This document shows positions 8,759 through 16,739 of a stretch of 64,000 nucleotides of DNA, one piece after another; positions within the stretch are counted from its first letter, which is position 1, and each line of letters opens with the position of its first letter. Under the pieces are notes generated by a model, which saw only the letters and a program-made list of their open reading frames with translations, was not told where the DNA came from and did not search any database. The DNA lies in NCBI RefSeq assembly GCF_003319105.1, contig NZ_QOHH01000010.1, positions 118,116-182,115 of the forward strand. Reading direction: 5' to 3'. Position numbers and translations under genes: made by a program. The stretch is from Blastococcus sp. TF02-09 (lineage in GTDB: Bacteria; Actinomycetota; Actinomycetes; Mycobacteriales; Geodermatophilaceae).

Positions 8759-9811
8759 ATGGCTACCGGTCGCATCCGTCGCACGGCACGACGCGGCGTC
8801 GCCGTCGCGGTCCTGGGCTGGCTGTCCGTCGCCGCCGCCTCGGTCGTCCTGGCACCGTCCGCCGCCGCCGCTCCGTCGGCGACGATCGAGATCCGGAACG
8901 TGACGCCTCCGCTGGCCAGCGTCGACCCTGGCGGCACGGTCACCTTCGTCAACAAGATCCCGGCCGAGAACCGCGGGGGGATCTCGATCCCGCTGCCCCT
9001 GGGCCGCAGCGCCTCCGTCGGCGCCACCGTGTTCACCGACGTGACCGTGGACTTCTTCGGGCAGCCCCGGCCCCTGCAGCCCGAGCAGAGCACCTCGTGG
9101 CGGTTCGACGCCCCGGCGACCCCGGGCACGATCACCTACACCTACCGCGTGGTGCCGCAGGCGCAGCTCCCGCTCGGCGTCAGCGCCCAGCAGGTCGTCG
9201 ACGGCGTCCTGCGCTCGCTGCCGCCGCTGCCGGCGCCGATCCCCTACGTCGTCCAGACCATCGCGCCGGCGGTGCCGAACCTGCCGAGCGTCGGCCTGCC
9301 GCAGCTCCCCCAGGTGACCCTGCCGCCGCTGTCCCTGCCGCTGCCGTCGACCCCCGCGCCCGGCGACGTCGTGCCCACCGCGCCGGAGGTCGCGCCCATG
9401 CCGGCGCCGGAGGCCGCTCCGGCGTTCCAGGGCGGACCGGGCACGCAGTACGCCTACACCCTGGGCGCGGGGCCGCAGCTCGACCCGAGGAGCGGCACCG
9501 CGGCGGCCGCCTTCGACCCCTCGCGGTTCCTCGCCGCCGGCAGCTCCTCCACGTCGGCGCGGGCGGGCACGGGTTCGGGCTCGGGTGGGCAGGTCGGCAC
9601 GTACGACGGCGCATCGGTCCCGGTGTTCGGTCAGCTGGCCGGCCTGAACCGGGCGGGGCTGGACGAGGAGAGCGCGGACGCGGCGGCCACCGCCGAGACG
9701 GCCTCCTCCTCCACGCCGCTCCCGGCGGCGGCGCTGGCCGCGGTCGTGGCCCTGGCCGCCGCGAGCGCCGCGCTGGTCCGCACCCACCAGGCCTCCCGCG
9801 CCGGCACGTAG
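8759..9811 (+). CDS. secreted surface protein with cupredoxin-like domain and C-terminal anchor
   Basis: Encodes 350 residues; the ATG at 8759 is preceded by GGAGG at 8744. A signal peptide with an Arg-rich start (RIRRTARRG) ends near APSAAAAPSA at about residue 38. The next 100 residues, with VDPGGTVTFVNK and later TITYTYRV, look like a plastocyanin-type beta sandwich but lack visible copper ligands. A long Pro-rich central linker follows. The C-terminus has a hydrophobic helix (PAAALAAVVALAAASAALV) and a short basic tail, as in cell-wall-anchored proteins, but no LPXTG is visible. Function unknown. A hairpin terminator follows at 9831. Confidence 0.7.
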   Translation: MATGRIRRTARRGVAVAVLGWLSVAAASVVLAPSAAAAPSATIEIRNVTPPLASVDPGGTVTFVNKIPAENRGGISIPLPLGRSASVGATVFTDVTVDFFGQPRPLQPEQSTSWRFDAPATPGTITYTYRVVPQAQLPLGVSAQQVVDGVLRSLPPLPAPIPYVVQTIAPAVPNLPSVGLPQLPQVTLPPLSLPLPSTPAPGDVVPTAPEVAPMPAPEAAPAFQGGPGTQYAYTLGAGPQLDPRSGTAAAAFDPSRFLAAGSSSTSARAGTGSGSGGQVGTYDGASVPVFGQLAGLNRAGLDEESADAAATAETASSSTPLPAAALAAVVALAAASAALVRTHQASRAGT

Positions 9812-9830
9812 CACCGCGCCCGGTCCCTGA

Positions 9831-9860
9831 CGGCCGCCGTCCCGTTTCGGGCGGCGGCCG
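9831..9860. terminator. hairpin terminator
   Basis: CGGCCGCCGTCCCG pairs with CGGGCGGCGGCCG around a TTT loop, with a single bulged T. It lies 20 bases past the secreted-protein gene and precedes the ribosomal operon. Confidence 0.65.
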
Positions 9861-9983
9861 TCGGCGTTCACGCGCCCCTGGGGACGACGGCAGGGCCGGT
9901 GGACGCGCACTGGTAGCCTGGGCCTGCGCGTTCCGGCACCCAGCGAGGTCGTCGGGGCGCGCGACGCATGCATGACCCTCCTG

Positions 9984-10003
9984 CTGCAGATCCCCTGCAG
10001 CCG
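9984..10003 (+). promoter_or_regulatory. candidate S6:S18-binding leader motif of rpsF
   Basis: A hairpin CTGCAG-N5-CTGCAG (9984-9989 and 9995-10000) is followed immediately by CCG (10001-10003), 28 bases before the rpsF start. Known S6:S18 leader elements have a small hairpin with an exposed CCG that mimics the 16S rRNA site and gives feedback control. The outer stem is not convincing by eye, so this is tentative. Confidence 0.35.
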
Positions 10004-10030
10004 CTGAGACCAGAGGAGGTGGGGTTCTCC

Positions 10031-10318
10031 GTGCGCAACTACGAACTGATGATCATCCTCGACCCCGATCTCGAGGAGCGCACCATCGCGCCCTCGCTCG
10101 ACCGGTTCCTGACCGTCGTCACCAACTCCGGTGGCACCGTCAAGACCGAGATCTGGGGTCGCCGCCGGATGGCCTACGAGATCAACAAGAAGCCCGAGGG
10201 CATCTACGCGATCATCGACATCCAGGCCGAGCCGGCCGCCGTCCAGGAGCTGGACCGCCAGCTGAACCTGAACGAGTCGGTGCTCCGCACGAAGCTGATG
10301 CGCCCCGAGGTCCACTGA
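10031..10318 (+). CDS. rpsF: 30S ribosomal protein S6
   Basis: Encodes 95 residues, the normal length for S6. It binds S18 and 16S rRNA in the platform of the small subunit. [33 protein letters not shown] and the C-terminal [13 protein letters not shown] are family hallmarks. The GTG at 10031 is the start: AGAGGAGG lies ten bases upstream and S6 proteins begin M-R-x-YE. It is the first gene of the rpsF-ssb-rpsR-rplI operon, with the next gene two bases on. Confidence 0.96.
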   Translation: MRNYELMIILDPDLEERTIAPSLDRFLTVVTNSGGTVKTEIWGRRRMAYEINKKPEGIYAIIDIQAEPAAVQELDRQLNLNESVLRTKLMRPEVH

Positions 10319-10320
10319 GC

Positions 10321-10812
10321 ATGGCCGGCGAGACCGTCATCACCGTCATCGGCAACCTGACGTCGGACCCCGAGCTGCGGTTCACGCCGTCGGGTGCCGC
10401 CGTCGCCAACTTCACCGTGGCCTCGACGCCGCGCACCTTCGACCGTCAGTCGCAGGAGTGGAAGGACGGCGAAGCGCTGTTCCTCCGGTGCAACGTGTGG
10501 CGCCAGGTGGCCGAGAACGTCGCCGAGTCCCTCACCCGCGGTTCGCGGGTCATCGTGAGCGGGCGGCTCAAGCAGCGCTCGTTCGACACGAAGGAAGGCG
10601 AGAAGCGCACCGTCATCGAGCTGGAGGTCGACGAGATCGGCCCCTCGCTGCGCTACGCCACCGCGAAGGTCACCAAGGCCTCCCGCGGTGAGGGCGGCGG
10701 CGGCTTCGGTGGCGGCGGTGGCGGCGGTTTCGGTGGCTCCAGCGGCGGTGGCGGCGGCGCCAGCGACCCCTGGTCGACGCCGGCCGGCCCGTCCGACGAG
10801 CCTCCCTTCTAA
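10321..10812 (+). CDS. ssb: single-stranded DNA-binding protein
   Basis: Encodes 163 residues. The N-terminal OB fold (about 1-110) starts [20 protein letters not shown] and contains [20 protein letters not shown] Gly-rich flexible linker follows, and the acidic tip DEPPF, which docks repair and replication partners, closes the protein. It coats ssDNA at the fork and during repair. Its place between rpsF and rpsR is conserved across bacteria. Confidence 0.96.
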   Translation: MAGETVITVIGNLTSDPELRFTPSGAAVANFTVASTPRTFDRQSQEWKDGEALFLRCNVWRQVAENVAESLTRGSRVIVSGRLKQRSFDTKEGEKRTVIELEVDEIGPSLRYATAKVTKASRGEGGGGFGGGGGGGFGGSSGGGGGASDPWSTPAGPSDEPPF

Positions 10813-10896
10813 GAGGACCTCGTCCTCCTCATCCCTCGCACGCTCGGGACGAGCCTCGGGACGAGGCCGTTCCATCCCCTCACCAGGAGTACTCCG

Positions 10897-11133
10897 GTGC
10901 CCAAGCCACCCATTCGCAAGGTCAAGAAGAAGGTCTGCCAGTTCTGCAAGGACAAGGCGACCTACATCGACTACAAGGACACGACGCTGCTGCGGAAGTT
11001 CATCTCCGACCGCGGCAAGATCCGTGCCCGCCGCGTCAGCGGCAACTGCAGCCAGCACCAGCGGGACGTCGCCGTGGCCGTGAAGAACAGCCGCGAGATG
11101 GCCCTGCTGCCCTACACCTCGACGGCGCGCTGA
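10897..11133 (+). CDS. rpsR: 30S ribosomal protein S18, zinc-binding form
   Basis: Encodes 78 residues. [20 protein letters not shown] and the C-terminal [18 protein letters not shown] identify S18, which pairs with S6. A CxxC pair near residue 14 and a second Cys/His pair in GNCSQHQRD make this the zinc-containing C+ form. That form is normally kept when zinc is sufficient; some actinobacteria encode an alternative C- copy elsewhere. The GTG start has AGGAG upstream. The 84-base gap after ssb holds a tandem CTCGGGACGAG repeat (10843 and 10855). Confidence 0.95.
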   Translation: MPKPPIRKVKKKVCQFCKDKATYIDYKDTTLLRKFISDRGKIRARRVSGNCSQHQRDVAVAVKNSREMALLPYTSTAR

Positions 11134-11135
11134 TC

Positions 11136-11591
11136 ATGAGCACGATGAAGCTGATCCTCACGCAGGAGGTCACCGGTCTCGGCTCCTCCGGCGACACCGT
11201 CGAGGTCAAGGGCGGCTACGGCCGCAACTACCTCCTGCCCCGCGGGCTGGCCATCAAGGCCACCCGGGGTGCCGAGAAGCAGGTCGAGTCCCTCCGCCGG
11301 GCGCGTGCCACCCGCGAGGTGCGCTCGCTCGAGGAGGCGCAGGCCGTGGCCGGGCAGCTGTCCGGGCTCAAGGTCCGCGTCCCCGCGCGTGCCGGTGACG
11401 GCGGTCGCCTGTTCGGCCGTGTCACCACCGCCGACGTCGCCGCTGCGGTCACCGCCGCCGGTGGCCCGGAGCTGGACCGTCGCCGCATCGAGCTGCCCAG
11501 CAGCATCAAGACCACGGGCCAGCACACCGTCACCGTGCGGGTGCACCCCGAGGTCAGCACCACCCTGGCGATCGAGGTCGTCGCGGGCTGA
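11136..11591 (+). CDS. rplI: 50S ribosomal protein L9
   Basis: Encodes 151 residues. The N-terminal rRNA-binding domain has [17 protein letters not shown] and [16 protein letters not shown], followed by the long connecting helix and a C-terminal domain with [14 protein letters not shown]. It begins two bases after rpsR. The conserved start is probably the second Met (11145), with the upstream ATG adding three residues. It is the last gene of the operon, followed by a strong hairpin at 11628. Confidence 0.95.
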   Translation: MSTMKLILTQEVTGLGSSGDTVEVKGGYGRNYLLPRGLAIKATRGAEKQVESLRRARATREVRSLEEAQAVAGQLSGLKVRVPARAGDGGRLFGRVTTADVAAAVTAAGGPELDRRRIELPSSIKTTGQHTVTVRVHPEVSTTLAIEVVAG

Positions 11592-11627
11592 GCGTCCTGA
11601 GCGCGCCTCCAGCGCTCGCAGCGTCCC

Positions 11628-11661
11628 CGAGGGGCGTCGGACTACGGTCCGGCGCCCCTCG
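11628..11661 (+). terminator. terminator of the rpsF-rplI operon
   Basis: Fifteen-base stem (11628-11642 with 11647-11661) containing GAGGGGCG, one G-T pair and loop TACG. It lies 37 bases past the rplI stop. There is no T tract. Confidence 0.75.
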
Positions 11662-12123
11662 TGGCATCTCGGGGCCGCTGAGAGGTCCTCGCTGGGGATC
11701 CGGCGTCGTGCCCGCGGGTGTGCACGCCGGGCTGCCCGGACCGTCCCCGGCGTCACGCCGTCACCACGCGTGCCACGTGCGAAAAAACTTTGCGAGAACT
11801 TCCTGTCCACAGGTGGAGGACGGCGTCCGCGCAGGTGACCGGCTCGTGGCCGGGAGGCGATCACACCGTGTCCCCGGCCGTCTCCACATGTCGACACGCC
11901 TCCGTCCACCGACTTGTCCACATGTTGTGCAGATCGAGGTGTTGGACGGCGCCGCTCCGGGTTCCTAACGTTCCCTCGCAGCTGCCGCCGGGTGCGAAAT
12001 GTCAGTGCCCGGCGGTAGCAATCATCCGAACACGTGTTCGGTACGGCGGCGCCCGCCGAACTCCCGGCTTCCCCTCGGTGAGTGGCGGTCGCGGGCGCGC
12101 CCGCAAGGAGAGAGAGGTACCCC
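11662..12123. other. 462-base intergenic region with DnaA-box-like sequences
   Basis: No convincing gene is seen here. The region holds a conspicuous A-rich stretch (GCGAAAAAACTTTGCG, near 11780-11795), CTGTCCACA at 11803-11811 and an exact actinobacterial DnaA-box match TTGTCCACA at 11914-11922. It also holds the LexA-like palindrome listed separately and, just before dnaB, the ribosome-binding site AAGGAGAGAGAGG. It most likely contains the dnaB promoter. The boxes may mark DnaA control of dnaB. Confidence 0.5.
12026..12041. promoter_or_regulatory. LexA (SOS) box-like palindrome upstream of dnaB
   Basis: Perfect 16-base palindrome CCGAACACGTGTTCGG, 83 bases before the dnaB start. It matches the core GAAC-N4-GTTC of the actinobacterial SOS box (TCGAAC-N4-GTTCGA), differing only in the outermost base on each side. 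LexA binding is inferred. Confidence 0.55.
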
Positions 12124-14739
12124 GTGGCGGTGGCCGACGAGTACAGCCGGCCGACGGCGGCGGCGCCGGAGTACGACCGGCAGCCCCCGCAGGACGTCCA
12201 GGCCGAGCAGTCGGTGCTGGGCGGCATGCTGCTGAGCAAGGACGCCATCGCCGACGTCGTCGAGGTGCTGCACGGCGCCGACTTCTACCGCCCGGCGCAC
12301 CAGATCATCTTCGACGTCGTCCTGGACCTCTACGGCCGCGGCGAGCCCGCGGACGCCATCACCGTCGCCGCCGAGCTCAACCGCACCGACCAGCTGTCGA
12401 AGATGGGCGGCGCGGTCTACCTGCACACGCTCATCCAGTCCACGCCGACCGCGGCCAACGCCGGCTACTACGCCGCCATCGTCGCCGAGCAGGCCGTGCT
12501 GCGGCGGCTGGTCGAGGCCGGCACCCGCGTGGTCCAGCTCGGCTACGGCGCCGCGGGTGGCCGGGGCGACGTCGACGACATCGTCGACCGCGCCCAGCAG
12601 GAGATCTACGACGTCACCGAGAAGCGGATGAGCGAGGACTACTCGCGCCTCGCCGACGTCCTCCAGCCCACGATGGACGAGCTGGACGCGATCGCCTCGC
12701 GCGGCGGGGTGAGCCGCGGCGTGCCCACCGGCATCCGTGACCTCGACGAGCTGACCAACGGCCTCCAGGCGGGTCAGATGGTCGTCATCGCGGCCCGTCC
12801 CGGCGTGGGCAAGGCGCTCGCGCTCGACACACCGGTCGCGACGCCCGACGGCTGGACCACGATGGGGGAGATCGCCGTGGGGGACCGGGTCATGGGTTCT
12901 GACGGCAGGCCCACGACCGTCGTCGCCGCGACCGAGGTCCTCACCGGGCGTCCGTGCTTCGAGGTGCACTTCTCGGACGGCTCGGTCATCGTGGCCGACG
13001 CCCAGCACCAGTGGCTGACCGAGACCCGCGCCAGCCGGCGATCCGCGCAGCAGGCGGCGACGGGCTACAACGGCTACCGCAATCAGCGGACCTTCGGGCA
13101 GGTGCGCACCACCGAGGAGATCGCCCGGACCGTCCGCTGCGCGACCAAGGACGCGCGTCTCAACCACTCCGTCACCAACGCCGGCGCCCTGCAGCTCCCC
13201 GAGGCGGAGCTCCCCGTGCCGCCGTACGCCTTGGGCGTCTGGTTGGGCGACGGCACGTCGGCGGCCGCGCAGTTCACCAGCGCCGACCCCGAGATCGCGG
13301 TGTACATCGAGGCCGAGGGGCTGGTCGCGCAGCCCACGGGCGTGCACCGCCGCTACTCGCTGCGGCTGCCGGCCCGCGAGGGGATGGCGTCCCGGCCCTG
13401 CCCGATGTGCGGCGAGGGGTTCGTGCCCAAGACGTCGCAGGTGCAGACCTGCGGCAAGGCGTGCGGTGCTGCTCTCCGGCGCAGTGGCGGCGTCGGCCTC
13501 CAGGCCACGTGCCCCGACTGCGGCGGTCCGTCGTCCGGGCTGGCGCAGTGCCAGCCCTGCCGTGACGACCACGGCACCGTCAAGGCGCTTCTCCGCGGCC
13601 TGGGCGTGCTGAACGACAAGCACATCCCCACGCGCTACCTGCGGGCCTCCATCGCCCAGCGGCGCGCTCTGCTGGCTGGCCTGCTCGACACCGACGGGAC
13701 GGTCGCGCCGAGCGGCGTCGTGCAATTCGCCGTCACCAGCCGTCAGCTGGCCGAGGACGCCCGAGAGCTGGTGGCCGGCCTCGGCTATCGGGTGCGGATG
13801 ACGACCAAGCGCGTCAAGGGGCGTACGGAGGAGTCCAGCACCTGCTTCACGCTGACCTTCAGCACCGACGACGAGGTGTTCAAGCTCGAGCGCAAGAAGC
13901 TGCTCCACAAGGAGCGGGGTGCCCGGACGTTCACCGCCCGTGGCAGTCGGTTCATCACCGACGTGCGGCCGATCCCGAGCGTGGCGGTGCGGTGCATCCA
14001 GGTCGATGCCGAGGACCACCTGTTCCTGGCCGGTCGCAGCTTCATCCCGACGCACAACTCGACGCTGGGCCTGGACATCGCGCGCTCGGCGTCGGTGAAG
14101 CACCACCTGCCTTCCGCCATCTTCAGCCTGGAGATGAGCAAGCACGAGATCACCATGCGTCTGCTGTCGGCCGAGGCGAAGGTGCCGCTGCACCACATGC
14201 GCGCCGGGTCGCTGAGCGACGAGGACTGGTCGAAGCTCGCGCGTCGGATGGGCGAGATTGCCGATGCCCCGCTCTACATCGACGACTCGCCGAACATGAC
14301 GATGATGGAGATCCGCGCCAAGGCCCGCCGGCTCAAGCAGCGCAACGACCTCAAGCTCATCGTCATCGACTACCTCCAGCTGATGACCTCGGGCAAGAAG
14401 GTCGAGAGCCGCCAGCAGGAGGTCTCGGAGTTCTCCCGTGCGCTAAAGCTGCTGGCCAAGGAATTGGAAGTTCCGGTTATTGCAATGAGTCAGCTGAATC
14501 GTGGTTCGGAACAACGGCAGGACAAAAAACCAATGTTGTCCGACCTTCGCGAAAGTGGATCTATCGAACAAGATGCGGATATGGTCATGATGATTCACCG
14601 GGAAGATATGTACGAAAAAGAATCTCCGCGGGCGGGCGAGGCCGACATCATGCTGGTCAAGCACCGCAACGGCCCCACCGCGAACGTCACCGTCGCCTTC
14701 CAGGGCCACTACAGCCGCTTTGTGGACATGGCCAACTGA
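12124..14739 (+). CDS. dnaB: replicative DNA helicase DnaB, interrupted by an intein
   Basis: Encodes an 871-residue precursor. Removing the 415-residue intein (231-645) leaves 456 residues, normal for DnaB. This hexameric helicase unwinds DNA at the fork and works with primase. The N-terminal domain has PQDVQAEQSVLGGMLLS. The ATPase domain has the P-loop PGVGK split from STLG by the intein, then SLEMSKHEITMRLL, LKLIVIDYLQLM and DLRESGSIEQDADMVM. The GTG at 12124 follows a good ribosome-binding site. Bases from about 14,443 to 14,632 are far lower in GC than the rest, although the protein there is ordinary. A hairpin at 14808 may end the transcript. Confidence 0.95.
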   Translation: MAVADEYSRPTAAAPEYDRQPPQDVQAEQSVLGGMLLSKDAIADVVEVLHGADFYRPAHQIIFDVVLDLYGRGEPADAITVAAELNRTDQLSKMGGAVYLHTLIQSTPTAANAGYYAAIVAEQAVLRRLVEAGTRVVQLGYGAAGGRGDVDDIVDRAQQEIYDVTEKRMSEDYSRLADVLQPTMDELDAIASRGGVSRGVPTGIRDLDELTNGLQAGQMVVIAARPGVGKALALDTPVATPDGWTTMGEIAVGDRVMGSDGRPTTVVAATEVLTGRPCFEVHFSDGSVIVADAQHQWLTETRASRRSAQQAATGYNGYRNQRTFGQVRTTEEIARTVRCATKDARLNHSVTNAGALQLPEAELPVPPYALGVWLGDGTSAAAQFTSADPEIAVYIEAEGLVAQPTGVHRRYSLRLPAREGMASRPCPMCGEGFVPKTSQVQTCGKACGAALRRSGGVGLQATCPDCGGPSSGLAQCQPCRDDHGTVKALLRGLGVLNDKHIPTRYLRASIAQRRALLAGLLDTDGTVAPSGVVQFAVTSRQLAEDARELVAGLGYRVRMTTKRVKGRTEESSTCFTLTFSTDDEVFKLERKKLLHKERGARTFTARGSRFITDVRPIPSVAVRCIQVDAEDHLFLAGRSFIPTHNSTLGLDIARSASVKHHLPSAIFSLEMSKHEITMRLLSAEAKVPLHHMRAGSLSDEDWSKLARRMGEIADAPLYIDDSPNMTMMEIRAKARRLKQRNDLKLIVIDYLQLMTSGKKVESRQQEVSEFSRALKLLAKELEVPVIAMSQLNRGSEQRQDKKPMLSDLRESGSIEQDADMVMMIHREDMYEKESPRAGEADIMLVKHRNGPTANVTVAFQGHYSRFVDMAN
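12814..14058 (+). mobile_element. class 3-type intein in DnaB with LAGLIDADG endonuclease and zinc-ribbon insert
   Basis: A 415-residue insert between PGVGK and STLGLD. It begins ALALDTPVATPDG, so residue 1 is Ala and the usual Cys/Ser nucleophile is absent. It ends IPTHN, with Ser as the +1 extein residue. Trp67 (HQWLT, block B), Cys394 (VRCIQVD, block F) and Thr413 (block G) form the W-C-T set that defines class 3 inteins, which start splicing at the block F Cys. Two LAGLIDADG-type motifs (LGVWLGDGTS near 140 and LAGLLDTDGTV near 288) indicate a homing endonuclease with its acidic residues. Between them lie two cysteine clusters (CPMCG ... CGKAC, then CPDCGG ... CQPC, about 196-262), probably zinc ribbons for DNA binding. 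Confidence 0.9.
14461..14630 (+). other. AT-rich codon patch inside dnaB at the second DnaB intein site
   Basis: By hand count about 46% GC over 170 bases, set in a gene that is otherwise clearly above 65%. Codons such as GAA, TTG, GTT, ATT, GCA, AAA and CCA replace the usual G/C-ending ones, while the protein (ELEVPVIAMSQLNRGSEQ and onward) is canonical. The patch brackets RESG/SIEQ, the insertion point of DnaB inteins in cyanobacteria. Confidence 0.75.
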
Positions 14740-14807
14740 CGGTGCGTCGGGCGGCCATCGCCGATTCGACGGAGCCCATCACCGCGACGCACCCGCACCT
14801 CCGCCGG

Positions 14808-14849
14808 GCCCGGCCGTCCTCGTCACCTACTGGTCGAGCACGGCCGGGC
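14808..14849. terminator. possible dnaB terminator hairpin
   Basis: Perfect 10-base repeat GCCCGGCCGT (14808-14817) with its complement at 14840-14849 around a 22-base loop, 69 bases past dnaB. Nothing else is evident in the 277 bases between dnaB and the hemerythrin gene. Confidence 0.4.
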
Positions 14850-15016
14850 GGAAGGCCCTGAACAGCTCCGTGTGGGTCCGGGACGCGGCGACCGGATGGT
14901 TGCTGCTGTTCCACCTCGGCACGTCCCTCGCCGCAGCGCACGCTCGCCGGTGCGGCGTGGCTGAGCGCCGTCCTGGGTAGGGATTGCGCGCACAGCGGTT
15001 CCGCGGAGGGTCGGAC

Positions 15017-15526
15017 ATGGACATCACGGACATCATCCTCGAGCAGCACCACGAGCAGCGGCGCATGTTCGCCATGCTCGACGAGCTGCCCCGCGACGAC
15101 TCCACGGCGCTCGGCGCCGTCTGGGGGCGGCTGGAGGTACTTCTGGAAGTGCACGCCGAGGCCGAGGAGCGGTTCTTCTACCCGCGGCTGCTCGCGCTGG
15201 GCAAGGGCAATCCGGAAGGCGACGTCCACGACGAGGTCGAGGACGCCATCAAGGACCACAACGACATCCGCGACGCGGTGCGCGGCACCCGGGACCACGA
15301 GGTGGGGACCGACGAGTGGTGGACGGCGGTCTGGGCGGCCCGCAAGGCCAACGACGATCACATGGCGGAGGAGGAGCGGGAGGACCTGCTCGACTTCCGC
15401 CACCACGCCGACCTGCAGACGCGGCACGACATCGCGGTGCAGTTCCTCACCTTCGAGTCACAGCACTACGCGGGCATCCCCATCCGGGACAAGGATCCGG
15501 AGGAGTACATCTCTCGCAACTCCTGA
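15017..15526 (+). CDS. hemerythrin (HHE) domain protein
   Basis: Encodes 169 residues from the ATG at 15017, which has GGAGGG seven bases upstream. It is a four-helix HHE-type protein expected to bind a di-iron centre for O2, NO or redox sensing. Candidate ligands are His-His in LEQHHEQRRM, His and Glu in EVHAEAEERFFYPRL, His in IKDHNDIRDAV, and His-Met-Ala-Glu in NDDHMAEEERED. The C-terminal third adds further acidic and His residues (DFRHHADLQTRHD). It is a lone gene; the flanking gaps hold only weak hairpins. Confidence 0.85.
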   Translation: MDITDIILEQHHEQRRMFAMLDELPRDDSTALGAVWGRLEVLLEVHAEAEERFFYPRLLALGKGNPEGDVHDEVEDAIKDHNDIRDAVRGTRDHEVGTDEWWTAVWAARKANDDHMAEEEREDLLDFRHHADLQTRHDIAVQFLTFESQHYAGIPIRDKDPEEYISRNS

Positions 15527-15791
15527 CCGCGCGCTGTGCGCCCCGCTGCGCTTGTACCCGCGCGCCGACGTGCCAGGGGTGACATCAGCGAGCGCCACCT
15601 CGTTGATGGCACCGCTGCAGGTTTGTCGACGACATAGCCTCGGGCGGCGGCCGGTCTGGAGCACGTGCGCTTCCAGCCGTCTGTCTCGACGGCGTCCGCT
15701 ATGCGATTCCGTGCGGCCGCACGGCGTACGGCGACTCCCGAGTGCCGGTGGACGTCGTAGCCGTTGCTGAACGCTGAGCCGAGGAGGGGCC

Positions 15792-16187
15792 GTGGACGAG
15801 CAGCCGACGCGGGGAACCGACCCGGCGCTCGCCGCCGTGCGGGACGAGCTGGCGGCCCGCGAGCCCGTCTTCCACCACCCCGAGCTCGGCACCTCCCGCG
15901 AGGCGCTCGAGCGCCAGGCGGCCGCCGAGTTCGAGGAGGTCGGGGCCTCGGGCCGGCGCTACGGGCGGGAGTTCGTCCTGGCGACCGTCCACGACCGCTT
16001 CGCCCGCGGCGTCCCCGACGACCCGTGGGAGGCCGGCGATTTTCGCTGCGTGGCCCTGGGGTCGCAGACCTACCTGCTCACCTACGACCTGCGGCAGGGC
16101 GATCGGCTGACCCGCCGGGCGACGGTCTGGCGCCGCACGGCGGATGACTGGGAGGTCGTCTACCACCAGGGCACCCTGGCCGGCTGA
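15792..16187 (+). CDS. DUF4440/NTF2-like small protein
   Basis: Encodes 131 residues from a GTG preceded by GAGGAGGGG. The sequence EPVFHHPELGTSREALERQ, then REFVLATVHDRF, and the end RRTADDWEVVYHQGTL follows the cone-shaped alpha+beta fold of DUF4440/SnoaL-like proteins. Their roles range from enzymes to ligand binders. No substrate can be inferred. The 265-base gap upstream holds a 12-base palindrome (15711-15722) and no gene that I can support. Confidence 0.65.
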   Translation: MDEQPTRGTDPALAAVRDELAAREPVFHHPELGTSREALERQAAAEFEEVGASGRRYGREFVLATVHDRFARGVPDDPWEAGDFRCVALGSQTYLLTYDLRQGDRLTRRATVWRRTADDWEVVYHQGTLAG

Positions 16188-16228
16188 GGTCGCTCGGAAC
16201 TGTCGGCCCCCTCCGCCAGGGTGGCGTC

Positions 16229-16639
16229 ATGAAGCTGCTGACTGCCACCCGTGAGGGCCAGGGCGACCGTGACGGGGACTTCTGCTACGCCGTGGAGGGG
16301 GAGCTCGTCTTCGCGGGCTTCGTCTGCGCGACCGATCGCCGCGATCCCGCCGGTGGCTGCGGCTGCGGCCGCGCGTTCTCCGGCCTGAACTCCCTGCGCG
16401 CCACCACGACAGCGCTGGTGCGCGACCTCGACCTCACCTACGACGACGTCCGCCTGGCGCTGTCGGCCCACTTCGTCGCCGCCGGCATGGGCCCCGATGT
16501 GCTCGATGCGGCCGACTTCGAGGAGATGCTGGAGGAGGAGGTCGAGCAGACGATCCGCTACGCCCAGGTCTGGGAGCCCGGCGCGATCGTCGGCCGCCGG
16601 CTGGACTCGGTGCACCTGCGCACACCGGCCGTCCGCTGA
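16229..16639 (+). CDS. conserved actinobacterial protein, Cys/Gly motif
   Basis: Encodes 136 residues. I do not recognise a named function. The protein has a beta-rich start with GDFCYAVEGELVFAGFVC, a compact GGCGCGRAFSGLNS turn (possible metal site), then a helical half with DVLDAADFEEMLEEEVEQ and the end AIVGRRLDSVHLR. It is close behind the DUF4440-like gene (41 bases) on the same strand and may be cotranscribed. It ends against a strong bidirectional hairpin. Confidence 0.65.
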   Translation: MKLLTATREGQGDRDGDFCYAVEGELVFAGFVCATDRRDPAGGCGCGRAFSGLNSLRATTTALVRDLDLTYDDVRLALSAHFVAAGMGPDVLDAADFEEMLEEEVEQTIRYAQVWEPGAIVGRRLDSVHLRTPAVR

Positions 16640-16676
16640 CCCCGCCCGGTTCCACGGGAAACATCAGTGAACGCCA

Positions 16677-16707
16677 GAGGCCCAGGACCGGTGCGGTCCT
16701 GGGCCTC
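16677..16707. terminator. bidirectional terminator
   Basis: Perfect 13-base stem GAGGCCCAGGACC (16677-16689) with its complement at 16695-16707, loop of five. It lies between two convergent genes. Confidence 0.8.
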
Positions 16708-16739
16708 CGGGGTGCACCGCTCCGCGGAGCGGCGGTGCA

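Noticed and set aside
15711..15722. Perfect palindrome GTGCGGCCGCAC in the gap after hemerythrin
   Set aside because: Short GC palindromes are expected by chance at this base composition and it has no promoter context.
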